From positions 46,199,980 to 46,263,979 of the forward strand of contig NC_068575.1 of assembly GCF_025698545.1 (NCBI RefSeq): DNA of 64,000 nucleotides. The letters are read 5' to 3'. How positions within the stretch are numbered: position 1 is the first letter of the stretch; the number at the start of each line of letters is the position of its first letter. The notes under the pieces were generated by a model. The model saw only the letters and a list, made by a program, of their open reading frames with translations, ran no database searches and was not told the DNA's origin. The translations under genes were made by a program, and so were the position numbers. Below, in pieces: positions 35,331 to 46,435 of this stretch. This DNA comes from Gossypium raimondii. Lineage: Eukaryota; Streptophyta; Magnoliopsida; Malvales; Malvaceae.

Positions 35331-35828
35331 TTTTCTCTTTTATTTAACTTTAGAATAAATATTAAAACTACATATTTTTATTTAATATCTAATTTAATAC
35401 TAAACTTTTATTTTATGTAATTATATACTTCAAACTTTAATTATGATTTAAATGTATATGTAAAATTTTAATTTTAATTCAATTTTATATAATTAAAGAA
35501 ATAAATGCATTATATTTTGTATGTTGAATAAATATATTTATATATGCAATATATAAACGTAAAATTATATTATATAAATATTTATTTTGATAATTAATGA
35601 AAAATTAAATTAAATCAAAATATTATGTATAAAACTGCATATAATCAAATTTTATATATAATATTATACGTTTTTTCTAACTTTTCTTTATTTAAATTGA
35701 ACTTAATTAAAAAAATCAAACATGAAATTCCATAGATGAAACACGGAAAAATAAACACACATACAAAAGAGCATACGGGACGAAACACCAAATCAATCAA
35801 CAAGACTCTAAGTGATATTGTAAATAAG
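35331..35828. other. AT-rich intergenic repeat
   Basis: 35370-35660 shares its layout with 13830-14130 (see that entry). No coding content. Confidence 0.4.
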
Positions 35829-36225
35829 AGTTAATATATATTTGGTCCTTGAATCTGTTTATTTATATTTAGTTGGCTTTTTTTTTTTTGGATCTAATTA
35901 ATTCTTGAACTTGTATTCCATTAATTAAGTTAGTACTTTAACACTAATATTGTTAGTTGTGCTTACGTGATATTACCCAAAGGTCCACGTGACAAACATA
36001 AATTAAAATATATATAAATTATGTTTGCCACGTTACATTTTAAGAGGTTGTTATATGCTATAATCAGATTGACTAAAAATGTCACATCAATATAAATTAA
36101 CGATGTTGGTGTGAATGGACCAACCTAGTTGACAAAATACAAGTTCACAGACCAACTAGATAAAAAAAATTTAAGGACCAACTAGGTACAAATAAACAAA
36201 TTCAAAGGCGAAATTATATATACTT
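35829..36225. repeat. Foldback element, about 390 bp
   Basis: The left arm from TTTGGTCCTTGAATCTGTTT and the right arm ending AAATAAACAAATTCAAAGGC are reverse complements along most of their length. Internal pairs include GAACTTGTATT and AATACAAGTTC, and ACGTGACAAACAT against TTTGCCACGTT. The hinge is near 36015. A transcript would fold into a hairpin of about 190 bp. Confidence 0.75.
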
Positions 36226-36276
36226 TCAAATGGAAGAGAGAGCAAAGGGGCAACACCAGTAGAGGCTTGAGTTCAA

Positions 36277-36464
36277 TCCTCTTGTCTTCCTTACTTTCAT
36301 ACAAAGACTCGAACTATTTGGAATCCATGATGCGAAGTCTCACTTCCTTTCTCAAAATAAACTTGAATAATCCTCTCGTCTTCCTTACTTTCATACAAAG
36401 ATTCGAACTATTTGGGATTAATGATGCAAAATCTCACTTCCTTTCTCAAAACAAAATTGAACAA
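36277..36464. repeat. Tandem duplication, two copies of about 95 bp
   Basis: Unit 36277-36371 is repeated at 36372-36464. Both contain CTTCCTTACTTTCATACAAA and CACTTCCTTTCTCAAAA, with a few substitutions between them. Confidence 0.8.
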
Positions 36465-37045
36465 TAAAAGGACGAAGACCTCAAACCTATGTTTTATGTC
36501 AAATTAATATGTATATATATAAAACTTCAAATTTGAATATAATGACAAACAAAATTTGATTAAAAATTTATTTATTTACCTATCGACAGCCAAATTGATT
36601 ATATAATATGATATTGGAAATGTAAATATGATGAAAAAACTAAAATAAAAATTTATAATGTGAAATAATTTGAAATGTTTTTATTATCGTAAAAATAAAA
36701 TATATTATACTTATTAATTAATGAATAATAATATTGTATAAACGTAACTTTGCACGTAAGATTATCATGCAAAAACATAACCTTATATAAAGTTAATTTA
36801 TAAAACAATACAACCCTCTGAAAGAGTATCTCGTTAAAAGATACATTATATTTTACAAAAGATGCATCTATATGGTATTTATATAAAGGATTTTTTTATC
36901 TTCATTTTCACAATTCTACTTGGATTTTGTTGCATCTTGGAGGCATATTAAAGCTTTAAGGAAAGTATTCTACATGTTTCAAAGGCATTCATATTTTACT
37001 AACATTATTTTCACTTGTCTTATTTTATTTTTTTCTAACAGAAAA
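36465..37045. other. Upstream region of the small W-rich gene
   Basis: AT-rich. The end (TTTTTTTCTAACAG at 37028-37041) is a textbook polypyrimidine tract plus acceptor, so a 5' UTR intron probably ends 4 bp before the ATG at 37046. Confidence 0.5.
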
Positions 37046-37543
37046 ATGTCATATCGTCAAAGAGGGAATCGTCGATCAAGTTACTATAGACAAAGAATCA
37101 CTCATCCCAAACCCGAACCATTGCCTACATGGGAGAAAAAATTCTGCATAGAAGTGGGTGCAATGCCATGGGAAAGATTTGTTGAAGCAAAAAAGAACTT
37201 GTATGAAAATGACAAAGTGTTCGAATGGGATGATTCGGCTGGTTTAACAGCTTTCCAAGAAGCTAAACAAAGATTTTGGGAAATTTATCATGGTTTTCCT
37301 TGCGAGAACAAGTTACCAAGTAACGTAGCAGATTTGTATATAGATAATATTGATTGGAATTCTAAAATTGACCCTGAACTTTTCTCGGAAATAAAGTCCC
37401 TTACAGATAATGAAAATGAAGAAAAAGACAATACTAAGGAGATTGATTGGTTTTCGATTCCGCTAGAAGAAATCCAAGCCACTGGATGGGATGAATATGA
37501 AGAACCCTCACCCCGCTTACCTAGTATAGTTGGATCACCATAG
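37046..37543 (+). CDS. Small conserved W-rich plant protein, function unknown
   Basis: 165 residues in one exon. I start at the ATG at 37046 because an intron-acceptor-like tract ends just before it; the frame stays open upstream, but that part reads as intron. The N-terminus is Arg/Ser/Tyr-rich (MSYRQRGNRRSSYYRQR). Spaced tryptophan motifs follow: PTWEKKFC, VGAMPWERFVEAKK, FEWDDSAGLTAFQEAK, RFWEIYHGFPC, then IDNIDWNSKIDPEL and a Glu/Asp/Asn-rich tail. I recall similar plant proteins with PWEKKFC and IDWNSYIDPEL, all uncharacterised. No membrane segment is present. The basic-then-acidic layout suggests a soluble, possibly RNA- or protein-binding role, but I assign none. Confidence 0.8.
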   Translation: MSYRQRGNRRSSYYRQRITHPKPEPLPTWEKKFCIEVGAMPWERFVEAKKNLYENDKVFEWDDSAGLTAFQEAKQRFWEIYHGFPCENKLPSNVADLYIDNIDWNSKIDPELFSEIKSLTDNENEEKDNTKEIDWFSIPLEEIQATGWDEYEEPSPRLPSIVGSP

Positions 37544-37870
37544 TTGGATCAAAGAAGAATAAGATCACAATAAAATTGGCAAACTTTGGCTAAGAAATTT
37601 ATTATTAATATTCAATATCTTCATCATATTCTTAAGGACTTATTATTATTTTTGAAGCAGATACTTTTTTTTTTGAGTTTATTATGATTGATTGAATAAT
37701 ATTATGCATGGTGGTGACTAGTTTGAACACTAATGACCATTATCATGTGATGGAATAATATTATGCATGGTAAATCAATATATATTAATTTTATTTTGTT
37801 TTGGCCGGTAATACTATATATAAATAGAAAATAGAAAAGTAAATATATAATAAATAATAAATAAAAGGTC
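37544..37870. other. 3' flank of the W-rich gene
   Basis: AT-rich, likely 3' UTR at first. A near-repeat of GGAATAATATTATGCATGGT with GAATAATATTATGCATGGTG lies around 37692-37770. Confidence 0.4.
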
Positions 37871-38178
37871 ACTCCATTTCGGTGAAAGACCCACGCCCAA
37901 GTTCCATAGCATTGGGTCCGCTATCCCGATCATGATTTTCCTACCCCCAGAGGGAAAGGTCCTTCCCTTTTGGGCCAGTTGTGGACAAGGAGGGATTCAA
38001 ACCCCTGACACCGTGGTTTGTAGCCACGTGCTCTAATCCTCTGAGCTACAGGCCACACCTCGTCTCCACTGGTTCTGTTCCCAGGAGTACCTTAAAAAAA
38101 AGGAACATTTCCTCGCGTTCCGAGGTGTGAAGTGAGAGAGAGGAGATTTCATAATTGGAGTTTTGAATAAGATGACTT
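37871..38178 (-). other. Nuclear copy of plastid DNA (NUPT), rrn5/trnR-ACG region
   Basis: About 300 GC-richer bases stand out from the AT-rich flanks. On the minus strand they read, in order: a stretch I recognise from the plastid spacer before trnR (GGAACGCGAGGAAATG, GGTACTCCTGGGAACAGAAC), the trnR-ACG gene, then the spacer after it (CCCTCTGGGGGTAGG, ATCATGATCGGGATAGCGG). In plastids this lies in the inverted repeat beside the rRNA operon. The edges are estimates. Confidence 0.85.
37983..38055 (-). pseudogene. trnR-ACG: Plastid tRNA-Arg(ACG) relic in nuclear DNA
   Basis: The 73 nt match the cloverleaf of plastid trnR-ACG: GTAGCTCAGAGGATTAGAGC (D arm), CGTGG-loop-CCACG (anticodon arm), then GGGGTTTGAATCCC (T arm). 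The anticodon loop reads CTACAAA, so the anticodon is ACA rather than ACG. The T-loop CG is TG and the 3' acceptor strand is altered. It sits inside the plastid insertion and is not expected to be used. Confidence 0.85.
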
Positions 38179-38746
38179 TTTATTTTTCATTCTTATTACT
38201 TAATGATCATTACAATGTGTATAAATTAGTTTTGTTTTACTTTGCTCATGCTTGGTGTATAAATTTAGTAGGTTGAAGAAGCACGGGAGACTATCATCGC
38301 ATACATCTTGTTCCACGGCATTTTTCAGGTAACTTTGATTTTATAGTTGCATACTATGCCAGAGAGTTCTTTTGTACGGTGATAGTATCAAATGATATCA
38401 TTTGATGTAGGTTGCTTGTTTCCCGTGATTGAACAACCAAAAACCTTTATGCGGAGAATGAAAGGGTCAATAACTTAAAATGCGTGTCCTTGTAAATAAA
38501 TGAAAATGATTCATTATAGAAAAGAAAAAAAGAAAAAACCAACAGGTGGCTGATTAATATTCCCTAACCCCAATTGGGACCCACGTCAAAATCAGAACGT
38601 TGGAAACCATGTTAATAAAATGACTCTTTAACATTACAATCAATAAATCCTCTTTCTTTTTCTTCTTTCTCTTTTTATTTGACCGTTGCAAACTCAATAT
38701 CTCTCTTCATTTCATTTCTGCAAAAAAACCTTCAAGTTCATCAAAA
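38179..38746. other. Intergenic, promoter of the 38747 gene
   Basis: No gene. 38283-38331 resembles a short exon ending CATTTTTCAG before GTAACT, but I cannot connect it to anything. 38610-38746 is the likely leader of the next gene. Confidence 0.35.
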
Positions 38747-39526
38747 ATGGCCGACACAATCGATTCTCTGCACCAAACCCATCTTTCAAATCCTTCGTTT
38801 CAACCAATTTTCTATTCCCTGGATCCTATTTCTCTCATTCACTCACTGAATCATGTTATGGAAAGAGGTCCCAGATACCAAGCATATGCAGATTTGAGAG
38901 AAAGCAAGCTCAGAATGAAGTTTGAGAAGCTACAAGAATGGGAAGCAATGGAAGTTAAACAAGCCCCAGTGAAGAAACAAGTGAAATTCAGTTCAAATTC
39001 GGGGGTTTCCACGAAAAGGTCCTCTGTCTTGATTCAATCGGTGCCTGACTTTTCATCCGCTTTACGAAAAGAAAACAGGAAGCCGCCGGTTAACGGTGGA
39101 GTTGAATTGACGCCGCCGAAAACGGAAAAGAGTTGGTCGAAAGCGAATGGGGTGTTTTCGAATTCGAAGCAACTACAATGGGAAGAAACTGAAATGAAGC
39201 GAACCCCAACGAAGAAACAAGTGAAGTTCGGTTCAAATTCAGGGGTTTCTAGTAAAGAGCCCTCTTTTTTGGCTCAATCAGTGCCGGATTTTGCCGCCGT
39301 GTTAAGGAAAGAGAACCGGAAGCCGCCGGTTACCGGCGGGAATGAACTGACACCGCCTGCAAGTGGAAAGTATTGGTCAAATTCGAAAGGGAGTCAGTCT
39401 GCAAATGCAGGGGAGAAGAAGAAGGCACGGTTGGCGATGGCGAGGAAGAGTTATGCAAGTATTGAAGAATTGAACGCCATTAATGGCGTAAACAGGGGAG
39501 GGAAGAGTAGAGCCAGATTAATGTAG
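38747..39526 (+). CDS. Single-exon plant protein with a duplicated 48-residue module, function unknown
   Basis: 259 residues, intronless, with an ATG in a good context (AAAATGGCC). The N-terminus (DSLHQTHLSNPSFQPIFYSL, then HSLNHVMERGPRYQAYADLR) reads as a short helical head. The middle contains the same module twice, at about residues 67-115 and 148-196: KKQVKFSSNSGVS and KKQVKFGSNSGVS, then QSVPDFSSALRKENRKPP and QSVPDFAAVLRKENRKPP. The C-terminus is basic (KKKARLAMARKSYAS). No signal peptide or membrane segment is visible. SVPDFAxxLRKENRKPP looks like a conserved short linear motif. I recognise no named family. Confidence 0.8.
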   Translation: MADTIDSLHQTHLSNPSFQPIFYSLDPISLIHSLNHVMERGPRYQAYADLRESKLRMKFEKLQEWEAMEVKQAPVKKQVKFSSNSGVSTKRSSVLIQSVPDFSSALRKENRKPPVNGGVELTPPKTEKSWSKANGVFSNSKQLQWEETEMKRTPTKKQVKFGSNSGVSSKEPSFLAQSVPDFAAVLRKENRKPPVTGGNELTPPASGKYWSNSKGSQSANAGEKKKARLAMARKSYASIEELNAINGVNRGGKSRARLM

Positions 39527-40124
39527 GGAAGAAAGGAAGTAAGAAAAAAAGCTCTGAATTTCAAGGTTTATCGGTACTTAGTTTCCACGTTTTAGAGAGA
39601 TTCGAGGTTAAAAAAAATTCTTTCATTGCTTGGTTTGTTATGTTTACATGTTGAGCGCAAATATAAGAAGAGCTTTTCTATTCGGTATTATATTGCTGAT
39701 ATTTCTTTGTGGATTATTAAATAAGATATATACTTGAGGCTCGCAAGCTACTAAAATACAACACAAATCATAATAGTCCTTAACAAATAGACCATTAAAT
39801 GAACGGATCTTGGATCTTTACCTCCCAATTTAGGCAACTATTAATGAGTAGTTCTTCAGGCTAATCATTTGTTACAGGAGTTAAAAGTTACATTGAAGAT
39901 GAAAGATTATACAGGTACAAATGCTCATACAATATTCCAATACTCCAATGTTACTCGGACACAGATAATTCGTGGGAAATGAAAAAGTCAAAGAGTAACA
40001 TGGTCCCATTTTTACAAATTTACCAGCTTGTTTTTTTATCAGAAATGGAAAATATAATTCAGTGAGATAGCATGTCAACATGATTTACAAAAGATACTCA
40101 CAGATCATGCGGCATGTATGCAAT
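39527..40124. other. Intergenic between two convergent genes
   Basis: 3' UTRs of both neighbours are expected. 39895-39975 carries a copy of repeat 'R' (ACAATATTCCAATACTCC, then TTACTCGGACACAGATAATT). Confidence 0.4.
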
Positions 40125-43100
40125 TCAAGAGGAAACCAGGTCGTCTACCATTTCATCAACTAAAGTTTGAACAATATCCCAGCCCATTTCAGCACCAGTT
40201 TCGTATGCCTCGATATCAAAATCTGTCCATTTCCCAAGTGAATAACTCATCTCCCATTCTATTAGTTCATCAGGTACCATCCCAGCCAGTTTTGTCCACC
40301 TTCTAACTTCATCTGCAACATCTCGAATCAGCTTTCCTGAGTTCATGCAATATGGAAGACTTCCCCATGCTCTGAATCCGGAGTTACAATAACGACTGTA
40401 TTTGGAATCTATACACTCTATTGCACAGTCAAAAAGAAATCCTCTAAGCTGATAGTTTTCTTTGATCTGTTCAATACCAAGAACAGATTTAAAATCTACC
40501 CGCATGGCAGCTACAAGAGTTTCAACTTCTTCGTGTATATAGGGTGCCAAGAAAAAATCATCTGTCCCATCCAAATCCCAGGGAGTCAAATTTCCGAACA
40601 ACAGTTCAGCTTTTAAGATAACCTCCTTACAATGGATAAGCTTGTCATCGGATAATCCAAGAGCAAAGTTACTGACAACATGCATCAAAACAAATATTCG
40701 GTTGACAAGATCGATGATTATCTCACTAACATTTGTCACTTTGTCCAATGAAGTTGCAGAATCCAGAAGATCCGCATCGGGTTCCATTGGTTGTGGTTCA
40801 TTGTACAAGTAACCCATGGAATCTGGTTGTAACCTATGTCCTGGACCAAGAGGTAAAAATGAAAAGGCACTAACATGAATCATCTATGATTTTCGTAGAG
40901 GGGAACAGAAAAAACACAGTATTAAGGTGGTATGGAAAATAAATTATCAAGCCGATCTAATCAAAGAAGTGCATGAACTCATATTAGTCTGCATTTTCTA
41001 CTACTACGATACCGAACAAGTTCCTTGAATAGCATACACATTTCTTGACAAACGAAAAATATAAGGGTGCGTTAAAGGCTTAGAATTTGGTTTTTTTCCT
41101 TACCTAAGCTTTCGTCAAGGCTGCTGGAAACACAACTATCATTCGAAAATGAAGCTTCAAGAACAGAACCAGGACTAAAATGATCACCATGGCTAGTATA
41201 CCCGACTAAAGTCCCTTCAGCCTTTGCTTCAGTCTAAGACAAGAAAATAAATTTTAAAAAGAAATATAAATGGCAACAATAGCTGCTATCACATGCACAA
41301 ACCCTCAAGCAAAACACAAAAGCTTCAGATAGGCATAAAAAACACACTAATATCCAAAATAAAATTATTCAAATTTTGAGTAAAAGCAACATAAAATATA
41401 CAGATTTGCAAAAAAATTAGGGGTCATCATATTTCTGGAATAATTGTCTATCAAGTAAATTAAAAACTAGACATATACAATATAAACTCTTTGACAGTTG
41501 CATGATACCTATCAAATATGAACATCCATAAAGATTACAGGGAAGGACTCAAGTCAATGACCGTCAATCTGAAACAACTGTAGCTATGCTACATCAATCT
41601 TCTTTTATGGAGGAAATATGCTACACCAATCTTGCTTCAATTCAAATGGGTTGAATATGAGGAGAAGTTTTGAGTTAAATTGCGGAATTGACAGTTTTGA
41701 GTTAAATTGCGGAATTGACAAACTCCAATTAATCGAATTCATAAAGACAAAGCTAATTCTTAAATTAATTTTACCACTTCAGGAGCAACATGGTAGTTTA
41801 TTTATCCAAATGTAATACCATGAAAAAGGTCCTTCAAAATCTTAACTATCAGTACAAGACAACTTTGTTTTTGCTCTTCCTACGCAGGGTGGGGTTATTA
41901 TACCCTGGATCGGGGACACTGATCCTGCTCAAGGAATATAACTGCTGAGGTTCTTACATGCATTTTATTGGAAATATGCATTACCCCAGAATTATTGAGG
42001 CACTTTTCGCTGTAACAGACATAAAAATGCAAGTTGTGACCAAGAAAACATCAAATTCGAAAAGATTATACATTTCATCGAGAACCACATAAACCAGTGG
42101 AAGGAGATTTAACTGCCTCAGCTATAAATACCAACCTTGGAACCAATATCTGAACTGAAAAGGTGACCATTCCGAGAGTTAGCCTTCCCTGAAGTTAAAG
42201 CAGAAATTAGCTCCTGCAGAATCATGGCAGTGGATCTCTTTGGTAGAGTACAGCCGGTCTTCTGCTCATCCTCCTCTTGAGAGGTCAATTCCTTCAACTT
42301 TTGTTCCAAAAGAACACTTAAAGCATCTCCTGTTAGTGTCATGTTCTTCGGCAAAGATGTTTCTCCATAATTGTTTTCCGTCATTTCACTTCTTTGGAGG
42401 GCAATGCTTTCATTTTGGTCCTTTCTTTTATCCTTCAGTTTTGTGGAAATGCTGTGCTTTTGCTTTAATGGAGAACTGAATGTGAAAGAAATAATATCTG
42501 TATCATTTTTGTCCTTGGCTCCCTTACCAGTTTCTCGGCACGTTGATCTGCTTTTAGAACATGTCTGATCTACACTACAAGCTCCATGTACCATTTCTCG
42601 TCTAGTCACCGGTTTGCATTTACTGTTTCTTTCTTTTCCAATTGCTGGATTGATGAAACCTTCAGTTTCAGCTTGCCCATTAACAATATGTGTTCTCCTC
42701 TTTCTTACCGGAGACCTTAACTGAGACAAGGAATCATCTTGGCCACTGCAAGATTTTCTCTCGATGTCAACAGGAGAGCTATCCACTTTGACTGGCACTC
42801 TATGTCGGGTGTGACTACTTAAGCTTCTGTTCAGGGCAACAAAATCTTTGACCCCACCAACAGCATTTGCACCAGAAGCAGCTTTCCTACTTCGAAGAGT
42901 ACTTAGTTTAGCCTTTGCCGGGATTCTATCCCTGTCTAACGATATATGATTCTGACTTTGATTCCTCGGCTTGAAACCAACAGGAGACTTTTCATTCTTT
43001 TGAAATTTGCCAGGTTGACTTGTTGAATGCCATTGAGCTTGAGCTCTAGGGTCTTTTCTAAATGTATCAGGTTCATTACCAGACTGAACAATGTCCTCTT

Positions 43101-44398
43101 CTTGACCAGTAAAAGATAATGGTTGGTCGTGGCTTCTCTGAAAAGTTACCTCTTTCCCTTGATCGAACAAGGTCGGGGAAGACCTTGGCCAACTCTTTTC
43201 TAATCCATGCAAAGAAGCATCTACAAAATTTGGCGCAGAGGACAGACAAACAAACTGCTGATCCTCCAACTTTGCTCTAGACTCCACAACATCGAGCAAA
43301 TTGCCACAGTTCTTGCATGATGTTGGGCCAACCAAAGACTTACCAGCACTAGCATTACAAGCAGATTGTTCCAACATATCTGGTGAAACAATTGCCTCAG
43401 TTACAACCTCATTCTTACTTGAATAAGAAGTAGGACTCGGATAAGCAAGAGTATATTTCGATCTACTAGTAGCTTGCAACCCTGGTTCCAAAATTTTTGC
43501 AGCTGCATCGATCAACCTCGATGTCCTAGAGGCATTGCGCGCAGAAGAAATCCTTGGACTCTTAATCGGAGAAACAAACTTTTGATGATGATGATGATGA
43601 TGCTTCTTCGATCGCAACAGAACACTCTTAATTTGCAACGCCTCAGCTCCAAATCTAGTGACCATCCGTCTATCATATGGCCCTATTTTCTGAATCTTCT
43701 GAGGTCGAGGCTCGATTTTCGAGCTACCCTTAGCTAAATCCAAATCTTTCCCACTGTTCCCACATTGAGAAATCACAATTTTCTCATCTTTAGCATCAGG
43801 ATTACTACCTAAAATCTTGGACTTCTTATGAGACTTATCTCTATTCAAAGCTGGCATGGATTCTAATCCCATTAGCCTAGCAATCAAACCAGGAGCTTTC
43901 ATTTCATGCTTTTGATCCACTTCACTACTAAAGTGTTTCCCATTTTTCTTCACATTTGGAAAACCCCCACTGTTCTCATCAGCAATCTACCAAAATCCAT
44001 CATAAACATCAAATTTTCCATCATTATGTTAGCAAAATAAATGACTAACTTATGAACTAAAATACACAAAAAAAAATCTAATAAATTTCCAAGAACATAC
44101 CAAATGCAGCTTGGATTTGGGCATTTTTTCATCTCCTCCAAAGCTCTTTGAAGCTTTGGTACGAGCTGAGAAACAACGACAGTGGTTATAAATTCAATTA
44201 AAAAATATAACTTTTTAAAAGATAAAGAAAAAAAAACTTACTAGGAGGGAGTAATTTTCTCGAGAAAAGTTTCTTCTTCGCAAATCTTTTGTTCCAATCA
44301 AAGAGTTGAAAGAAAATGCCAACACAACCACCAGACCTATGAGGCTTCTTCTCCGTTATAGCCAGAGATGACGGCGTTTTCCCCGTTTGTTCATTCAT
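40125..44398 (-). CDS. TRM-family protein (DUF3741 + DUF4378), LONGIFOLIA-like
   Basis: Five exons on the minus strand in one frame: 44398-44242, 44165-44101, 43986-42136, 41233-41104, 40840-40125, giving 972 residues. The start MNEQTGKTPSSLAI leads to GIFFQLFDWNKRFAKKKLFS, a conserved N-terminal block. Residues 105-116, APGLIARLMGLE, are the DUF3741 (VARLMGLE) motif. A long, Ser/Lys-rich, probably disordered middle follows; it includes six histidines encoded by CAT repeats near 43585. The last exon is a DUF4378 domain (about 770-965), with ELLFGNLTPWDL, YCNSGFRAWGSL and the ending TGAEMGWDIVQTLVDEMVDD. TRM proteins bring TON1 and a PP2A complex to microtubules and shape cell growth and division planes. 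The layout is closest to the TRM6/7/8 group from memory. Exon 3 can also read through its GTTGGT donor to a stop 15 codons on; splicing at 42136 restores the family's C-terminus. Confidence 0.9.
41666..41719. repeat. Perfect 27-bp tandem duplication in a TRM intron
   Basis: A unit beginning AGTTTTGAGTTAAATTGC occurs twice in a row (41666-41692 and 41693-41719) with no difference seen, so it is a recent change. Confidence 0.85.
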
Positions 44399-46435
44399 TT
44401 TTCTTACCACCGACACTCAAAAAATAAATACCCAGAAAATTATTAAAAATCCAAAAAAAAAACCTAACAACCAGAAAAAAAAAAGTTTATGTTTTAATCA
44501 TCTTGACAAACAATCAAAACCAACCCCATTCCAAATCCAACCTACTAAAGAAAAAGCTAAACCTACTGAAGAACAAAGAGAAATGGAAAGAGCCATTAAG
44601 TTTAACAAAGCAATGAAAAGGGTCCGACAGTGACGAAAAAGGAGCAATGCAGCAAAGAACAAGAGGAATCTACGAAGAAAAAACAGGAAAAAAGGCCGTA
44701 CAATAATGGAGTGCCAAAGAAGAGCAGCGAGAAAATGACAGGAAAGAGATGAGCAGAGAAAAAGAGGAGGTTTTTTTTTCGCTTTCTAGTGTTACTATTT
44801 ACATGTCTTGACGCAAAGGTAAAATGATTCGTTTCAGAAAAAAACGAGAAGGAATTATAGGATAGAAAAGGGGGGTGGATTATTGGATTTGAAAAGACCA
44901 AGGAAATGGAAGGGATTTTGGATGGAACTGATCAAAGTGTGGATTCGGCAGTGAAAAGAGAGAGCTCTGAAAGCGCCTAATCTGCGGTCGCTGCTGCAGA
45001 TCAGTTTCACGCGCACTGCTAAGGGGCCTTCTGGTTTGTGGTCAATTTGTCTGTCAAATCCAACGACAAAAAGTGTTTTTTTAAGTAAAAAAAGACATAC
45101 ATAGTTACCAATACTATTTATAAGGCAAATAACTTTTTTTGTCCTCCAACTTTTAAAACAATTCATTTTAACCCTTTTAAGAATTGTCAACATTTCCTTC
45201 TTTTTCAATCTGAGTACTTGTTTTCCTTTTCAAACCTTATTCAATAATATTTTATTTTTATCATTAATTTTTCATTCTTGTAAAAATCTTTTCATTTGGA
45301 TGATTGACCTTAGATTTTCACAAAATCTCTTCATCATAAATTATACTTTCACTTTAATTTAAATTATTCAATTTTAAATCTTGAAAATTATCATTATAAA
45401 ATAGATGTGTTAAATTTTAATATTTTTATTTTCATTCGAAGTTTAATTAATGTTTGAATTTTTTAATTTTTTTGTTTATATAGTTTAACTATGACCTGCA
45501 ATTTATATAATCTGTTTTAAATTAGTTACACGAAATAAAATTCTATCATTTGTTTAATTAAAAATATACGCATAAAATTAAATGCAATGTGAATGAATAA
45601 TAAATTAAATATTATTATATAAAAAATTTCTAGTATCCCCATTACAATTTTATTAAAAATACCAAAAAAATGATTTTTTTTTTTAAAAAACGAGAATTTA
45701 AATACAATATGATTAGATAATACACATATATCCAAAGTATAGTAGCACACAAATACATAATAATAGTAAATATCCAACTCAGAGTAACAAAAGACAAAAA
45801 AGGAAGGAAACAGAGGGGACAGGCTGTGTGTGATGTATAAAGTCTACGTCTCTCTGTCTCCCTATCTTCCGCTGTCTTTACGGAGTTACACTCATCTCTC
45901 CCATTTTTCTATTTTCTTTTACTTAGTGATTTTAGGCTTAATATAAAAAATAAATAATTCCTTCTCTCAACTTTGTCCAAATTTACGTGGAATTAGCAGC
46001 TTAAAATACTACATTGACAAAAATAGAAATAAAAAAATTAAGTGAATCTAGCAATAATTAGAAAGCGCACTCAATCATATAAATCTACTTAATACTTATA
46101 ATATCAAAACTAACCTTCAAAATTTCAAACTAATAAAAGATATGGGGATGCATACACAGTGTGAATGAAAACAACCATGTCAATGATATACAAATTCAAA
46201 ATATCACTTTCACTCAACTGGTTTGATGGAAAGGATGTTTTAGATTTAAATTTTTTTATATTCTCATTTACTGCTTTTGTGTGAATAATAATATAGATAA
46301 TATAGATGCTCTGTTTACTAGTAAAGGACTCAATCATAATAATAATGGAGGTGTGAAAACGAAATGTTGCTTTCCCTAGCAAATATCATCCTCATTATTT
46401 TTATTTGAGTTGTATTATTACAGTCTATTTTTAAA
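44399..46435. other. TRM leader/promoter and AT-rich intergenic DNA
   Basis: 44400-44950 is purine-rich on the plus strand and is the likely 5' leader and core promoter of the TRM-like gene. 45040-46435 is AT-rich with no gene or clear repeat. Confidence 0.45.

Noticed and set aside
36920-37045. N-terminal extension of the W-rich protein
   Set aside because: Hydrophobic, AT-rich and ending in a perfect acceptor tract, so it reads as intron. The ATG at 37046 is preferred.
37983-38055. Functional nuclear tRNA gene
   Set aside because: It is embedded in plastid-derived sequence, with an altered anticodon and acceptor strand.
38283-38331. Possible short exon before a GTAACT donor
   Set aside because: No start codon, partner exon or recognisable product. 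It could be a UTR exon but cannot be supported.
42118-42135. TRM-like protein ending at the stop near 42118
   Set aside because: A GT donor at 42135-42134 joins in frame to exons that encode the expected DUF4378 domain.
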